Below are positions 1 to 5,599 of a stretch of 7,597 nucleotides of DNA, one piece after another. Positions within the stretch are counted from its first letter, which is position 1, and each line of letters begins with the position of its first letter. The translations under genes and the position numbers were made by a program. The notes under the pieces are model-generated. The model saw only the letters and a program-made list of their open reading frames with translations, had not been told where the DNA came from and did not search any database. Location of the stretch: the NCBI GenBank assembly GCA_030830945.1, contig JAURLY010000285.1:1-7597 (forward strand), in the 5' to 3' direction. The DNA comes from Gammaproteobacteria bacterium. Lineage in GTDB: Bacteria; Pseudomonadota; Gammaproteobacteria; Pseudomonadales; GM7GCV1.

Positions 1-54
1 GACACTGATAAAATCCTTGCCTGCTTTTATTACGCCACATCTTTATTAATTACT

Positions 55-88
55 CCGGTAGCAGGATTAAACGTATCCTGCTTACTGG
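55..88. other. Long imperfect hairpin upstream of rhlE
   Basis: The core is a perfect 8-bp inverted repeat, AGCAGGAT (60-67) and ATCCTGCT (75-82), around the loop TAAACGT. If one T (position 82) is bulged out instead, the stem grows to 13 pairs, with CCGGTA (55-60) facing TACTGG (83-88) through one G-T wobble. No T-run follows, so it is not a classical intrinsic terminator. It could end an upstream gene that lies outside the window, or it could be a structured part of the rhlE leader. The structure is seen directly; the role is not known. Confidence 0.5.
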
Positions 89-103
89 TTCGTCCCTGAA
101 ACC

Positions 104-132
104 TTCACGGTATTCGGGCACACATACATAAT
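104..132 (+). promoter_or_regulatory. Possible sigma-70 promoter for rhlE
   Basis: TTCACG (104-109, four of six matches to the -35 consensus) is followed after 17 bp by CATAAT (127-132, five of six matches to -10). Transcription would begin near position 139, leaving only a few bases before the TTG start of rhlE. If real, the message would be nearly leaderless and the 55-88 hairpin would lie upstream of it. This is motif matching by eye only. Confidence 0.3.
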
Positions 133-143
133 CGAGAATTTAT

Positions 144-1493
144 TTGAACGATATAAAACTAACCTTTGGCGAGCTCGGCTTGTCAGAAAGCCTGGTGCAG
201 GCAACCAAACAATCAGGCTATACCCACGCCTCTCCTATACAAGCTCAATCCATTCCGATTGTCCTAAAAGGGCAAGACTTGCTTGCTGCAGCCCAAACCG
301 GCACAGGGAAAACGGCTGGTTTCACCCTGCCCATGTTACAACTTTTGGCCAAAGGAAAAGCAGCATCCCATAATCAGGCACGCGCTCTGGTTTTAACCCC
401 AACACGTGAGCTGGCAGCACAAGTTAGCGAAAGTGTTCGCACTTACGGGAAAAACCTGTCACTCACATCGGCAGTTGTTTTTGGCGGGGTCAAAATTAAT
501 CCACAAATGATGCGTCTGCGTTCTGGTGCAGATATCCTGGTTGCAACGCCGGGGAGGCTACTCGATCTCTATAACCAAAAGGCAATCAGGTTTGACCATC
601 TGGAAATACTGGTTTTGGACGAAGCTGATCGAATGCTGGATATGGGCTTTATCCACGACATAAAAAAAATCATTGCCCTACTACCCAAAAAACGACAAAA
701 CTTGCTGTTTTCTGCCACCTTTTCCGACGAAATACGCACGCTTGCTAAAGGCATCGTTCACAACCCCCAGGAAATTTCTGTCACCCCCAGAAATGCTGCC
801 GCTGTCTCGGTGAAGCAGTGGCTGGCTCCCGTCGACAAAAAACAGAAAAGTGAACTTCTGATTCACTTAATTAAAGAGAACAGTTGGCATCAAGCGCTGG
901 TGTTTACTCGCACCAAACATGGCGCGAATAAACTTACCAAGCAGCTCGACAAAGCGGGGATTAGTGCAGCAGCGATCCATGGCAATAAAAGTCAGGGAGC
1001 GCGCACCAAGGCTTTGGCGGACTTTAAGAAAATGAAGACCCAAATTTTGGTGGCCACCGATATTGCATCTCGGGGGCTGGATATTGATCAGCTCCCCCAG
1101 GTCGTAAATTTCGATCTTCCCAATGTAGCCGAAGACTATGTTCACCGTATCGGACGGACGGGGCGTGCAGGGGCCACTGGCACGGCGGTTTCGCTGGTAT
1201 CTGCTGACGAGATTGACCAACTTCGCTCTATTGAACGCTTGATAAAAAAACTTATTGAACGCGAATATGTCTCCGGCTTTGAACCTGAGCATGAGCTTCC
1301 CGAGTCCCGACTAGATTCGCGCCCGATTAAGCCGAACAAGCCCAAAAAACCTAAAAAACTTGGTCAATCCAACAGGCAAAATTCTGGCAACCGGGATGGT
1401 GGTCAAGGCAATAAAAAGCCGGGGCCATCGCAAAACCGAAAACCCTCCTCAAGAAGACGCAGGAGAAAACCCAAGGCACCGGCCAAAACATAA
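144..1493 (+). CDS. rhlE: DEAD-box ATP-dependent RNA helicase, RhlE type
   Basis: This is a cytoplasmic superfamily-2 RNA helicase of 449 residues that unwinds short RNA duplexes with ATP; the family acts in ribosome assembly and RNA turnover. All core motifs are present in order: the Q motif (GYTHASPIQ, about 25-33), motif I AQTGTGKT (50-57), PTREL (86-90), GG (114-115), TPGR (135-138), DEAD (159-162), SAT (190-192), motif V ATDIASRGLDI (304-314) and motif VI HRIGRTGRAG (334-343). From about residue 385 a low-complexity tail rich in Lys, Arg, Pro, Asn and Gln follows, as is usual for RhlE, where it binds RNA. The start is TTG: the residues after it align with the RhlE N-terminus and no ATG or GTG lies nearby. 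Only a weak GAGA precedes it. Two TAA codons in a row end the gene. Other DEAD-box proteins (SrmB, DbpA) fit the N-terminal motifs and tail less well. Confidence 0.93.
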   Translation: MNDIKLTFGELGLSESLVQATKQSGYTHASPIQAQSIPIVLKGQDLLAAAQTGTGKTAGFTLPMLQLLAKGKAASHNQARALVLTPTRELAAQVSESVRTYGKNLSLTSAVVFGGVKINPQMMRLRSGADILVATPGRLLDLYNQKAIRFDHLEILVLDEADRMLDMGFIHDIKKIIALLPKKRQNLLFSATFSDEIRTLAKGIVHNPQEISVTPRNAAAVSVKQWLAPVDKKQKSELLIHLIKENSWHQALVFTRTKHGANKLTKQLDKAGISAAAIHGNKSQGARTKALADFKKMKTQILVATDIASRGLDIDQLPQVVNFDLPNVAEDYVHRIGRTGRAGATGTAVSLVSADEIDQLRSIERLIKKLIEREYVSGFEPEHELPESRLDSRPIKPNKPKKPKKLGQSNRQNSGNRDGGQGNKKPGPSQNRKPSSRRRRRKPKAPAKT

Positions 1494-1506
1494 TAAAAGA
1501 CAGTCA

Positions 1507-1524
1507 GGCGGGGGCATCTCCGCC
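1507..1524 (+). terminator. Weak GC-rich stem-loop after rhlE
   Basis: GGCGG (1507-1511) and CCGCC (1520-1524) can pair around an 8-base loop, starting 14 bp past the rhlE stop. An alternative GCGGG/CCCGC pairing is also possible. There is no T-run behind it, so it would be a poor intrinsic terminator. It may only mark the 3' end of the rhlE message. Confidence 0.25.
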
Positions 1525-1550
1525 CGCTCCCAGCCCTTTCAAACTCCGGG

Positions 1551-1556
1551 TATAAT
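1551..1556 (+). promoter_or_regulatory. Consensus -10 box upstream of purD
   Basis: A perfect TATAAT lies in the gap between rhlE and purD, preceded by CCGGG. No convincing -35 hexamer sits 16-18 bp upstream, so another element or an activator may compensate. The predicted transcription start is near 1563, giving purD a leader of about 62 nt that contains a mini-ORF and an inverted repeat. Confidence 0.5.
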
Positions 1557-1563
1557 GCCGCGC

Positions 1564-1578
1564 ATGAATGAACCATGA
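1564..1578 (+). other. Four-codon mini-ORF in purD leader
   Basis: ATG-AAT-GAA-CCA-TGA encodes Met-Asn-Glu-Pro and stops inside the left arm of the inverted repeat at 1574-1594. Its ATG is 7 bp after the TATAAT box, close to where the transcript should start. No Shine-Dalgarno sequence precedes it. It may be chance, or it may affect translation or structure of the leader. Confidence 0.2.
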
Positions 1579-1594
1579 TTATCACTTAATCATG
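1574..1594. repeat. Perfect inverted repeat in purD leader
   Basis: CATGATTA (1574-1581) and TAATCATG (1587-1594) are exact reverse complements around TCACT. The repeat lies about 20 bp after the TATAAT box and 31 bp before the purD start codon, so it could be an operator or a leader RNA hairpin. It does not resemble the Escherichia coli PurR operator (consensus ACGCAAACGTTTGCGT). The symmetry is plain; the function is unassigned. Confidence 0.55.
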
Positions 1595-1625
1595 CCGTAA
1601 TCCAGAACTACACTAACTAATAAAT

Positions 1626-2918
1626 ATGAATGTACTCGTCATCGGTTCCGGCGGCCGTGAACACGCCCTGGCCTGGAAGGCCGCCCAATCCAGCTCTGTT
1701 GAGCAAGTCTTTGTCGCACCAGGAAATGCTGGCACGGCAACAGAAACGAAACTCAGCAATATCGACATTAATATAGATGAATTTGAAAAGCTGGCCGATT
1801 TTGCTGAAAAAAATGATGTCAGCCTAACCATCGTCGGACCCGAAGCACCCCTGGTAGATGGTGTCGTCGATTATTTCACTGGACGTGGGCTGGCCTGTTT
1901 TGGCCCTACTCAGGGAGCTGCTCAGCTTGAAGGCTCCAAGGCCTTCACCAAAGATTTCCTGGCCCGCCATAAAATCCCAACTGCCGAATATCAAAATTTT
2001 ACAGAAGTGGAGCCTGCCCTTGCCTATTTAAGGGATAAGGGAGTACCCATTGTTATCAAGGCAGATGGCCTCGCCGCTGGCAAAGGGGTCATTGTGGCTG
2101 AAACGCTTGAACAAGCCGAAGAAGCAGTTAAAGACATGTTGTCAGGCAATGCTTTTGGCGAAGCCGGTTGCCGCGTGGTTATTGAGGAATTTCTGGATGG
2201 AGAGGAAGCCAGCTTCATCGTTATAGCTGACGGCGATCATGTTTTACCTATGGCCACCAGTCAGGATCACAAGCGAGTCGGCGAAGCAGATACTGGTCCC
2301 AATACAGGCGGAATGGGCGCTTATTCACCTGCGCCTGTGGTCACAGCCGAGATTCACGATCGCGTTATGAGAGAAGTCATCATGCCGACGATAGAAGGCA
2401 TGAAAGCCGAAGGAAATGACTATACCGGTTTTCTTTATGCGGGCCTGATGATCATGTCTGATGGCACGCCCAAAGTCATTGAGTACAACTGTCGATTTGG
2501 CGATCCGGAAACCCAGCCTATCATGTTGCGCTTGAAGTCAGACTTGGTTGAACTTTGCCTGGCCGCCCTAGAGGGGCAACTCAACTCAACCAAAGCGGAC
2601 TGGGACCCCCGCCCATCAATGGGTGTGGTTCTTGCAGCAGGGGGCTACCCCGGCCCTTACAGTAAAGGTGATGTTATCTCTGGCCTGGAAAGTGCAGACT
2701 CTGATACTACCAAGGTTTTCCACGCCGGCACCCTGCTCGATGATGGGAACGTGGTAACCAACGGCGGAAGGGTTCTCTGCGCCACAGCACTGGGAAACAA
2801 TGTGAGCGAGGCTCAACAGCGAGCCTACGAACTGGCCGACAAGATTTCATGGAACGGTATGTTTATGCGCAGGGATATTGGATACCGGGCGATTAACCGG
2901 GAAAAAGTAAATCGATAA
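1626..2918 (+). CDS. purD: Phosphoribosylamine-glycine ligase
   Basis: This is GAR synthetase, the second step of de novo purine synthesis: it joins 5-phosphoribosylamine and glycine using ATP, in the cytoplasm. The 430 residues match the family length and align with E. coli PurD along the whole length. The N-terminal domain opens with VLVIGSGGREHALAW (3-17). The ATP-grasp core includes KADGLAAGKGV (145-155), EEFLDGEEAS (187-196), GPNTGGMGAYSPAP (224-237) and the metal-binding region EYNCRFGDPETQ (286-297). The start is fixed by the aligned MNVLVIG N-terminus, although no Shine-Dalgarno sequence is visible in the A/T-rich bases before it. purH, often next to purD in gammaproteobacteria, is not adjacent. 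coq7 follows after 19 bp, so the two may share a transcript. Confidence 0.97.
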   Translation: MNVLVIGSGGREHALAWKAAQSSSVEQVFVAPGNAGTATETKLSNIDINIDEFEKLADFAEKNDVSLTIVGPEAPLVDGVVDYFTGRGLACFGPTQGAAQLEGSKAFTKDFLARHKIPTAEYQNFTEVEPALAYLRDKGVPIVIKADGLAAGKGVIVAETLEQAEEAVKDMLSGNAFGEAGCRVVIEEFLDGEEASFIVIADGDHVLPMATSQDHKRVGEADTGPNTGGMGAYSPAPVVTAEIHDRVMREVIMPTIEGMKAEGNDYTGFLYAGLMIMSDGTPKVIEYNCRFGDPETQPIMLRLKSDLVELCLAALEGQLNSTKADWDPRPSMGVVLAAGGYPGPYSKGDVISGLESADSDTTKVFHAGTLLDDGNVVTNGGRVLCATALGNNVSEAQQRAYELADKISWNGMFMRRDIGYRAINREKVNR

Positions 2919-2922
2919 TCTT

Positions 2923-2931
2923 TGTTAGAAT
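2923..2931 (+). promoter_or_regulatory. Possible extended -10 before coq7
   Basis: TGTTAGAAT fits an extended -10 (TGn followed by TAGAAT), and only six C residues separate it from the coq7 ATG. A transcript from here would begin at or very near the start codon. There is no good -35 and the match may be chance. No Shine-Dalgarno sequence is present before coq7. Confidence 0.25.
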
Positions 2932-2937
2932 CCCCCC

Positions 2938-3579
2938 ATGAGCACAAGAAAACTCTCTCATCTAGATCGTATCCTTGACACTGTCGAGAACGGATTGCGC
3001 ACATTGGCGGCCAAACCGACTCCTGGTCGTGTCTCACCAGCAGAGGCTACGACCGATGCGGTTCTCAGCGACACTGAGAGGAAACTTTCAGCGAGTCTTA
3101 TGCGGGTAAACCATACTGGTGAAGTTTGCGCCCAAGCTCTCTATCAAGGTCAAGCCTTGACCGCCAGGCTGCCTAAGGTGCGTGAAGAGATGGAGCAAGC
3201 CGCCGCCGAAGAGGTGGATCACCTGGCTTGGTGTGCAGAGCGATTAGCCCAGCTAGACAGCCATACGAGCTATTTAAATCCCGCTTTTTACGCAATGTCC
3301 TTTGGACTGGGCGCCACTGCCGGTTTAGTTAGCGATCAAGTAAGCCTAGGATTTGTGGCCGCCACCGAGGACCGCGTTTGTGATCATCTTCGCGATCATC
3401 AGAATCGATTGCCTGCCAACGATACAAAAAGCCGAGCCATCGTTGATCAAATGTTAATCGATGAGGAAAAACACGGACACGCTGCCCTTGATGCCGGAGG
3501 CATGCTGTTTCCTGCCCCCATAAAAAAAGCCATGACCCTGGTATCAAAAGTCATGACTTTCACAACCTCAAGGATTTAA
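2938..3579 (+). CDS. coq7: 5-demethoxyubiquinol hydroxylase, Coq7 family
   Basis: This is a membrane-associated di-iron monooxygenase that adds the C6 hydroxyl to demethoxyubiquinol, the penultimate step of ubiquinone synthesis; it replaces UbiF in many proteobacteria. The 213 residues match Pseudomonas-type Coq7 from end to end. Probable iron ligands are visible in ferritin-like order: Glu62 in NHTGEVCAQALYQGQ, Glu92 and His95 in EEVDHLAW, Glu144 in ATEDRVCDHL, and Glu176 and His179 in DEEKH. The glycine- and alanine-rich stretch around 120-135 is the usual hydrophobic segment for membrane contact. The ATG start follows a C-run with no Shine-Dalgarno sequence; coupling from purD 19 bp upstream or a leaderless transcript are both possible. 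The gene is convergent with the OsmC-family gene, with 3 bp between the stops. Confidence 0.95.
   Translation: MSTRKLSHLDRILDTVENGLRTLAAKPTPGRVSPAEATTDAVLSDTERKLSASLMRVNHTGEVCAQALYQGQALTARLPKVREEMEQAAAEEVDHLAWCAERLAQLDSHTSYLNPAFYAMSFGLGATAGLVSDQVSLGFVAATEDRVCDHLRDHQNRLPANDTKSRAIVDQMLIDEEKHGHAALDAGGMLFPAPIKKAMTLVSKVMTFTTSRI
3547..3560. repeat. 14-bp perfect palindrome in coq7 3' end
   Basis: AAAGTCATGACTTT is its own reverse complement and lies in the codons for Ser-Lys-Val-Met-Thr-Phe, about 20 bp before the coq7 stop. It may be chance within coding sequence, or a site for a dimeric protein. It has no loop and no T-run, so it is not a terminator. Confidence 0.35.
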
Positions 3580-3582
3580 ACG

Positions 3583-4002
3583 CTAGGCTTCAACAACCTC
3601 GTAATCATGGGTGATGTCCACCCCCGCAGCTGTCAGCATAATTGATGCAGAGCAATATTTTTCCGCAGACAGCTGCACTGCTCGTTTGACCTGGGCTTCC
3701 TTAAGTGCGCGGCCAGTCACTACGAAGTGCAAATGAATCTTGGTAAACACAGCTGGTATTTCATCCGCTCGCTCAGCATCGACCTCACAAACGCAATCTG
3801 TCACGTCATGACGGCCTTTCTTCAGCATGGTCAGAACATCAAAAGTCGAACATCCAGCAGTACCAAGTAACAGTAACTCCATAGGGCGAACACCCTTATT
3901 TTTTCCGCCCATATCTGGTGGGCCGTCAATCGTAATGCTATGGCCAGTTCCGCTTTCCGCCTGAAACACCACGTCGCCTTGCCAGGTAATCTTTCCTTTC
4001 AA
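3583..4002 (-). CDS. OsmC/Ohr-family protein, YhfA type
   Basis: This is a small cytoplasmic protein of the OsmC superfamily, 139 residues from the chosen start, close to E. coli YhfA (134). The two conserved cysteines of the fold are present: Cys51 in GTAGCSTFDV and Cys117 in SAEKYCSASIML. In OsmC and Ohr this pair reduces organic peroxides; for the YhfA branch the substrate is not established. The PMELLL segment (40-45) and the closing THDYEVV are typical of the YhfA branch. The start is TTG at 4002-4000, chosen because family homology begins with KGKITWQGD and a GAGGA site lies 8 bp upstream. An ATG farther out (4131) would add 43 residues that match nothing I recognise. The gene diverges from the crp pair, as its homologue lies beside vfr in Pseudomonas. 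The stop is TAG. Confidence 0.88.
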   Translation of the reverse strand: MKGKITWQGDVVFQAESGTGHSITIDGPPDMGGKNKGVRPMELLLLGTAGCSTFDVLTMLKKGRHDVTDCVCEVDAERADEIPAVFTKIHLHFVVTGRALKEAQVKRAVQLSAEKYCSASIMLTAAGVDITHDYEVVEA

Positions 4003-4200
4003 GTCAATAATCCTCAACGAGATCGTTAAAAAAGAGGCGCGGAGATTATCAGATGTACCCTGATTTATGAATGCCCTGATGATTTTCCCAGTATCAAAAA
4101 AACCTGATTTTTCAACCAAGTGTGTTATCAATCGCGAAATTGCTCTAATAATGCTTCGCTTCTGGGACTAATGAATACACAAAAGAGGGTCGCACTCTAA
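4003..4200. promoter_or_regulatory. Divergent intergenic region, OsmC gene / crp
   Basis: This 198-bp A/T-rich gap must carry promoters for both directions. On the minus strand GATAAT (4050-4045) is a good -10 match, 43 bp before the OsmC-family start, but its best -35 (TTCATA, 4071-4066) is only 15 bp away. On the plus strand TAATAAT (4146-4152) could be a -10 for the crp copies, with a poor -35. A weak CRP-like half-site pair, TGTGT and TCGCG, sits at 4121-4136. None of these is convincing on its own. Confidence 0.3.
4011..4015 (-). promoter_or_regulatory. Ribosome binding site setting OsmC start
   Basis: On the minus strand GAGGA is followed by 8 bases and then the TTG start at 4002. This spacing, together with the start of family homology, decides for the 139-residue form over longer readings. 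Confidence 0.6.
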
Positions 4201-4897
4201 ATGAGAGCCAAAAAGTTTTTAACGCAACGCTTAATCCCGTCTGACAGGCAACGAGATTATGAAGCGCTTGCTGCCAGTCGTCCTGTTGCCAACATGGATG
4301 CTTTTTTGCAGCATTGCCAGAGACGTCGCTACCCTGCAAAAAGCACAATAATTTTTGCCGGGGAACAGGGGAAATCACTTTACTTTATGATTTCCGGCAC
4401 TGTTACCGTTGTGCTTGAAGATGATGAAGGGCGGGAAATGATTATCGCCTACATCAACAAGAATGAATTCTTTGGGGAGCTAGGTATCTTCAATGAGGGC
4501 GACCGAAATCGCAGCGCCTAGATTCGCGCTAAAACAGATTGCGAAGTAGCCGAAATTAGCTACTCCAAGTTTCTAGAGCTTTGGCGTGTTTACCCAGAGG
4601 TTCTATTTTCTATCGGCTCACAAATTGCCAACAGATTGAAACGTACGACACGTAAGGTTGGCGATCTGGCATTCATGGATGTCACAGGACGTGTGGCGGG
4701 CTGCTTGCTGGAGCTTTGCAAACAACCCGATGCGATGACCCATCCCGATGGTATGCAAATAAAGATCACTCGCCAGGAAATTGGGCGAATAGTTGGCTGC
4801 TCAAGAGAAATGGTCGGGCGTGTACTCAAAGAGCTTGAAGAGCAGGGCCTTTATAGAAGTCCACGGCAAAACAATGGTGATTTACGGTACCAGGTAA
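4201..4897 (+). pseudogene. crp: CRP/Vfr-like regulator, nonsense and frameshift
   Basis: This is a disrupted gene for a cAMP-responsive activator of the CRP/Vfr type. After repair it would encode about 231 residues closely matching CRP. The frame stops at TAG (4519-4521), exactly where CRP has Trp85 in RSAWVRAKT, a one-base change from TGG. The same frame continues as IRAKTDCEVAEISY through RTTRKVGDLAF to the helix-turn-helix ITRQEIGRIVGCSREMVGR. It then leaves frame in the CTTTAT run at 4849-4854. Dropping one T restores LIEVHGKTMVIYGTR and a TAA at 4895-4897. Activating region 1 (AMTHPDGMQ) is identical to E. coli CRP. The ATG at 4201 has AGAGGG 11 bp upstream but gives an N-terminus about 18 residues longer than Vfr; ATG 4294 begins at the homology but has no Shine-Dalgarno sequence. 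The first fragment (106 residues) contains only part of the cAMP domain. Sequencing error is the alternative to true decay. Confidence 0.85.
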
Positions 4898-4936
4898 AAA
4901 TATTTTCCTCATCATGTAGTATCTGTACCTGGGTGC

Positions 4937-4943
4937 AGGAGAG
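4937..4943 (+). promoter_or_regulatory. Ribosome binding site for second CRP gene
   Basis: AGGAGAG ends 5 bp before the TTG at 4949 and is the best Shine-Dalgarno match on the plus strand of this window. It supports TTG as the real start and shows that the second copy is set up for independent translation. Confidence 0.75.
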
Positions 4944-4948
4944 ATCCC

Positions 4949-5599
4949 TTGGAAAACAATCGAAAAGAAATAGAGTATATAGATCGATATCTTGCTTGCG
5001 AGACACGATCTTTTCCAGCCAAGACGGTCGTCATTGAGACCGGCGAGGTTAGTGATAGTCTTTTTTATATTCTCGAAGGAACCTTGACCGTCAGTGTTAC
5101 TGATGAAAGTGGTCGGGAAATGATCCTTGCGTATCTATCAGATGGTGAATTTTTTGGCGAGCTGGGTGTTTATGATGACGGTCAACAACAGCGCAGTGCC
5201 AGTGTACGTACTCGTACGGACTGCGTTATTGGGAAAATGGACTACCAGCGTTTCCACGAACTGGCGAAAATTTACCCTAGCCTGATGAAACCCCTGGATT
5301 CCCAGGTTGCATCACGATTGCGAACTACCACTAAAAAAGTGCTCGATCTGGCGTTTCTCGACGTAACGGGTCGAGTCGCCAGTTGCCTGCTGGATTTGTG
5401 TAAGCTACCCGAAGCCGTCGAAGTTGAAGATGGGGTTCAACTGAAGATAAGTCGACAGGAAATTGCGAGGATTGTTGGCTGTTCCCGCGAGATGGCCGGG
5501 CGAATCCTGAAGGATATGCAGGATATGGGCTTAATTCACGCTCAAGGAATGACCGTTGTGTTACTGGGCGCCACTAAAGAATACGATTCAGAAGAATAG
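4949..5599 (+). CDS. CRP-family transcription regulator, divergent paralogue
   Basis: This is an intact 216-residue regulator with an N-terminal cyclic-nucleotide domain (about 20-110), a dimer helix (about 110-135) and a C-terminal winged helix-turn-helix (about 165-205). From FGEL onward its numbering coincides with mature E. coli CRP. Cyclic-AMP contacts are kept: Gly70/Glu71 region FGEL, Arg82, Ser83, Arg123 and Thr127, with Thr128 for Ser as in Vfr. The recognition helix keeps Arg180, Glu181 and Arg185. By eye about half the residues match the repaired upstream copy, so the duplication is old. Differences from CRP are Ser at position 85 in place of Trp, activating region 1 changed to AVEVEDGVQ, and an acidic tail ending EYDSEE. 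The TTG start is backed by AGGAGAG. It lies 51 bp after the repaired end of the first copy, may be co-transcribed with it, and its last 12 bp overlap trpC. It probably binds CRP-like sites; target genes and effector are not known. Confidence 0.9.
   Translation: MENNRKEIEYIDRYLACETRSFPAKTVVIETGEVSDSLFYILEGTLTVSVTDESGREMILAYLSDGEFFGELGVYDDGQQQRSASVRTRTDCVIGKMDYQRFHELAKIYPSLMKPLDSQVASRLRTTTKKVLDLAFLDVTGRVASCLLDLCKLPEAVEVEDGVQLKISRQEIARIVGCSREMAGRILKDMQDMGLIHAQGMTVVLLGATKEYDSEE

Noticed and set aside
867..1292. Open frame of 141 codons antisense to rhlE
   Set aside because: It is a shadow of the rhlE coding sequence and has no recognisable protein features.
4003..4131. Longer OsmC-family protein from an upstream ATG
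   Set aside because: The added 43 residues match nothing in the family, while TTG 4002 has a well-spaced GAGGA and gives the expected length.
4121..4136. CRP binding site (TGTGT-N6-TCGCG) upstream of crp
   Set aside because: Only 7 of 10 half-site bases match TGTGA-N6-TCACA and the second half is poor; too weak to call.
4519..4521. TAG read as an amino acid (recoding) in the first crp copy
   Set aside because: TAG is also the ordinary stop of the OsmC-family gene and of the second CRP gene, and a second lesion further on would still break the frame.
4890..4932. Inverted repeat CCAGGTA / TACCTGG between the two CRP copies as a terminator
   Set aside because: The stem is 7 bp with a 29-base loop and no T-run; probably chance.
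4636..5037. A separate gene of 133 codons starting in the middle of the first crp copy
   Set aside because: It starts inside a CRP helix with no ribosome binding site and runs past the natural end only because of the frameshift, into the second CRP gene.
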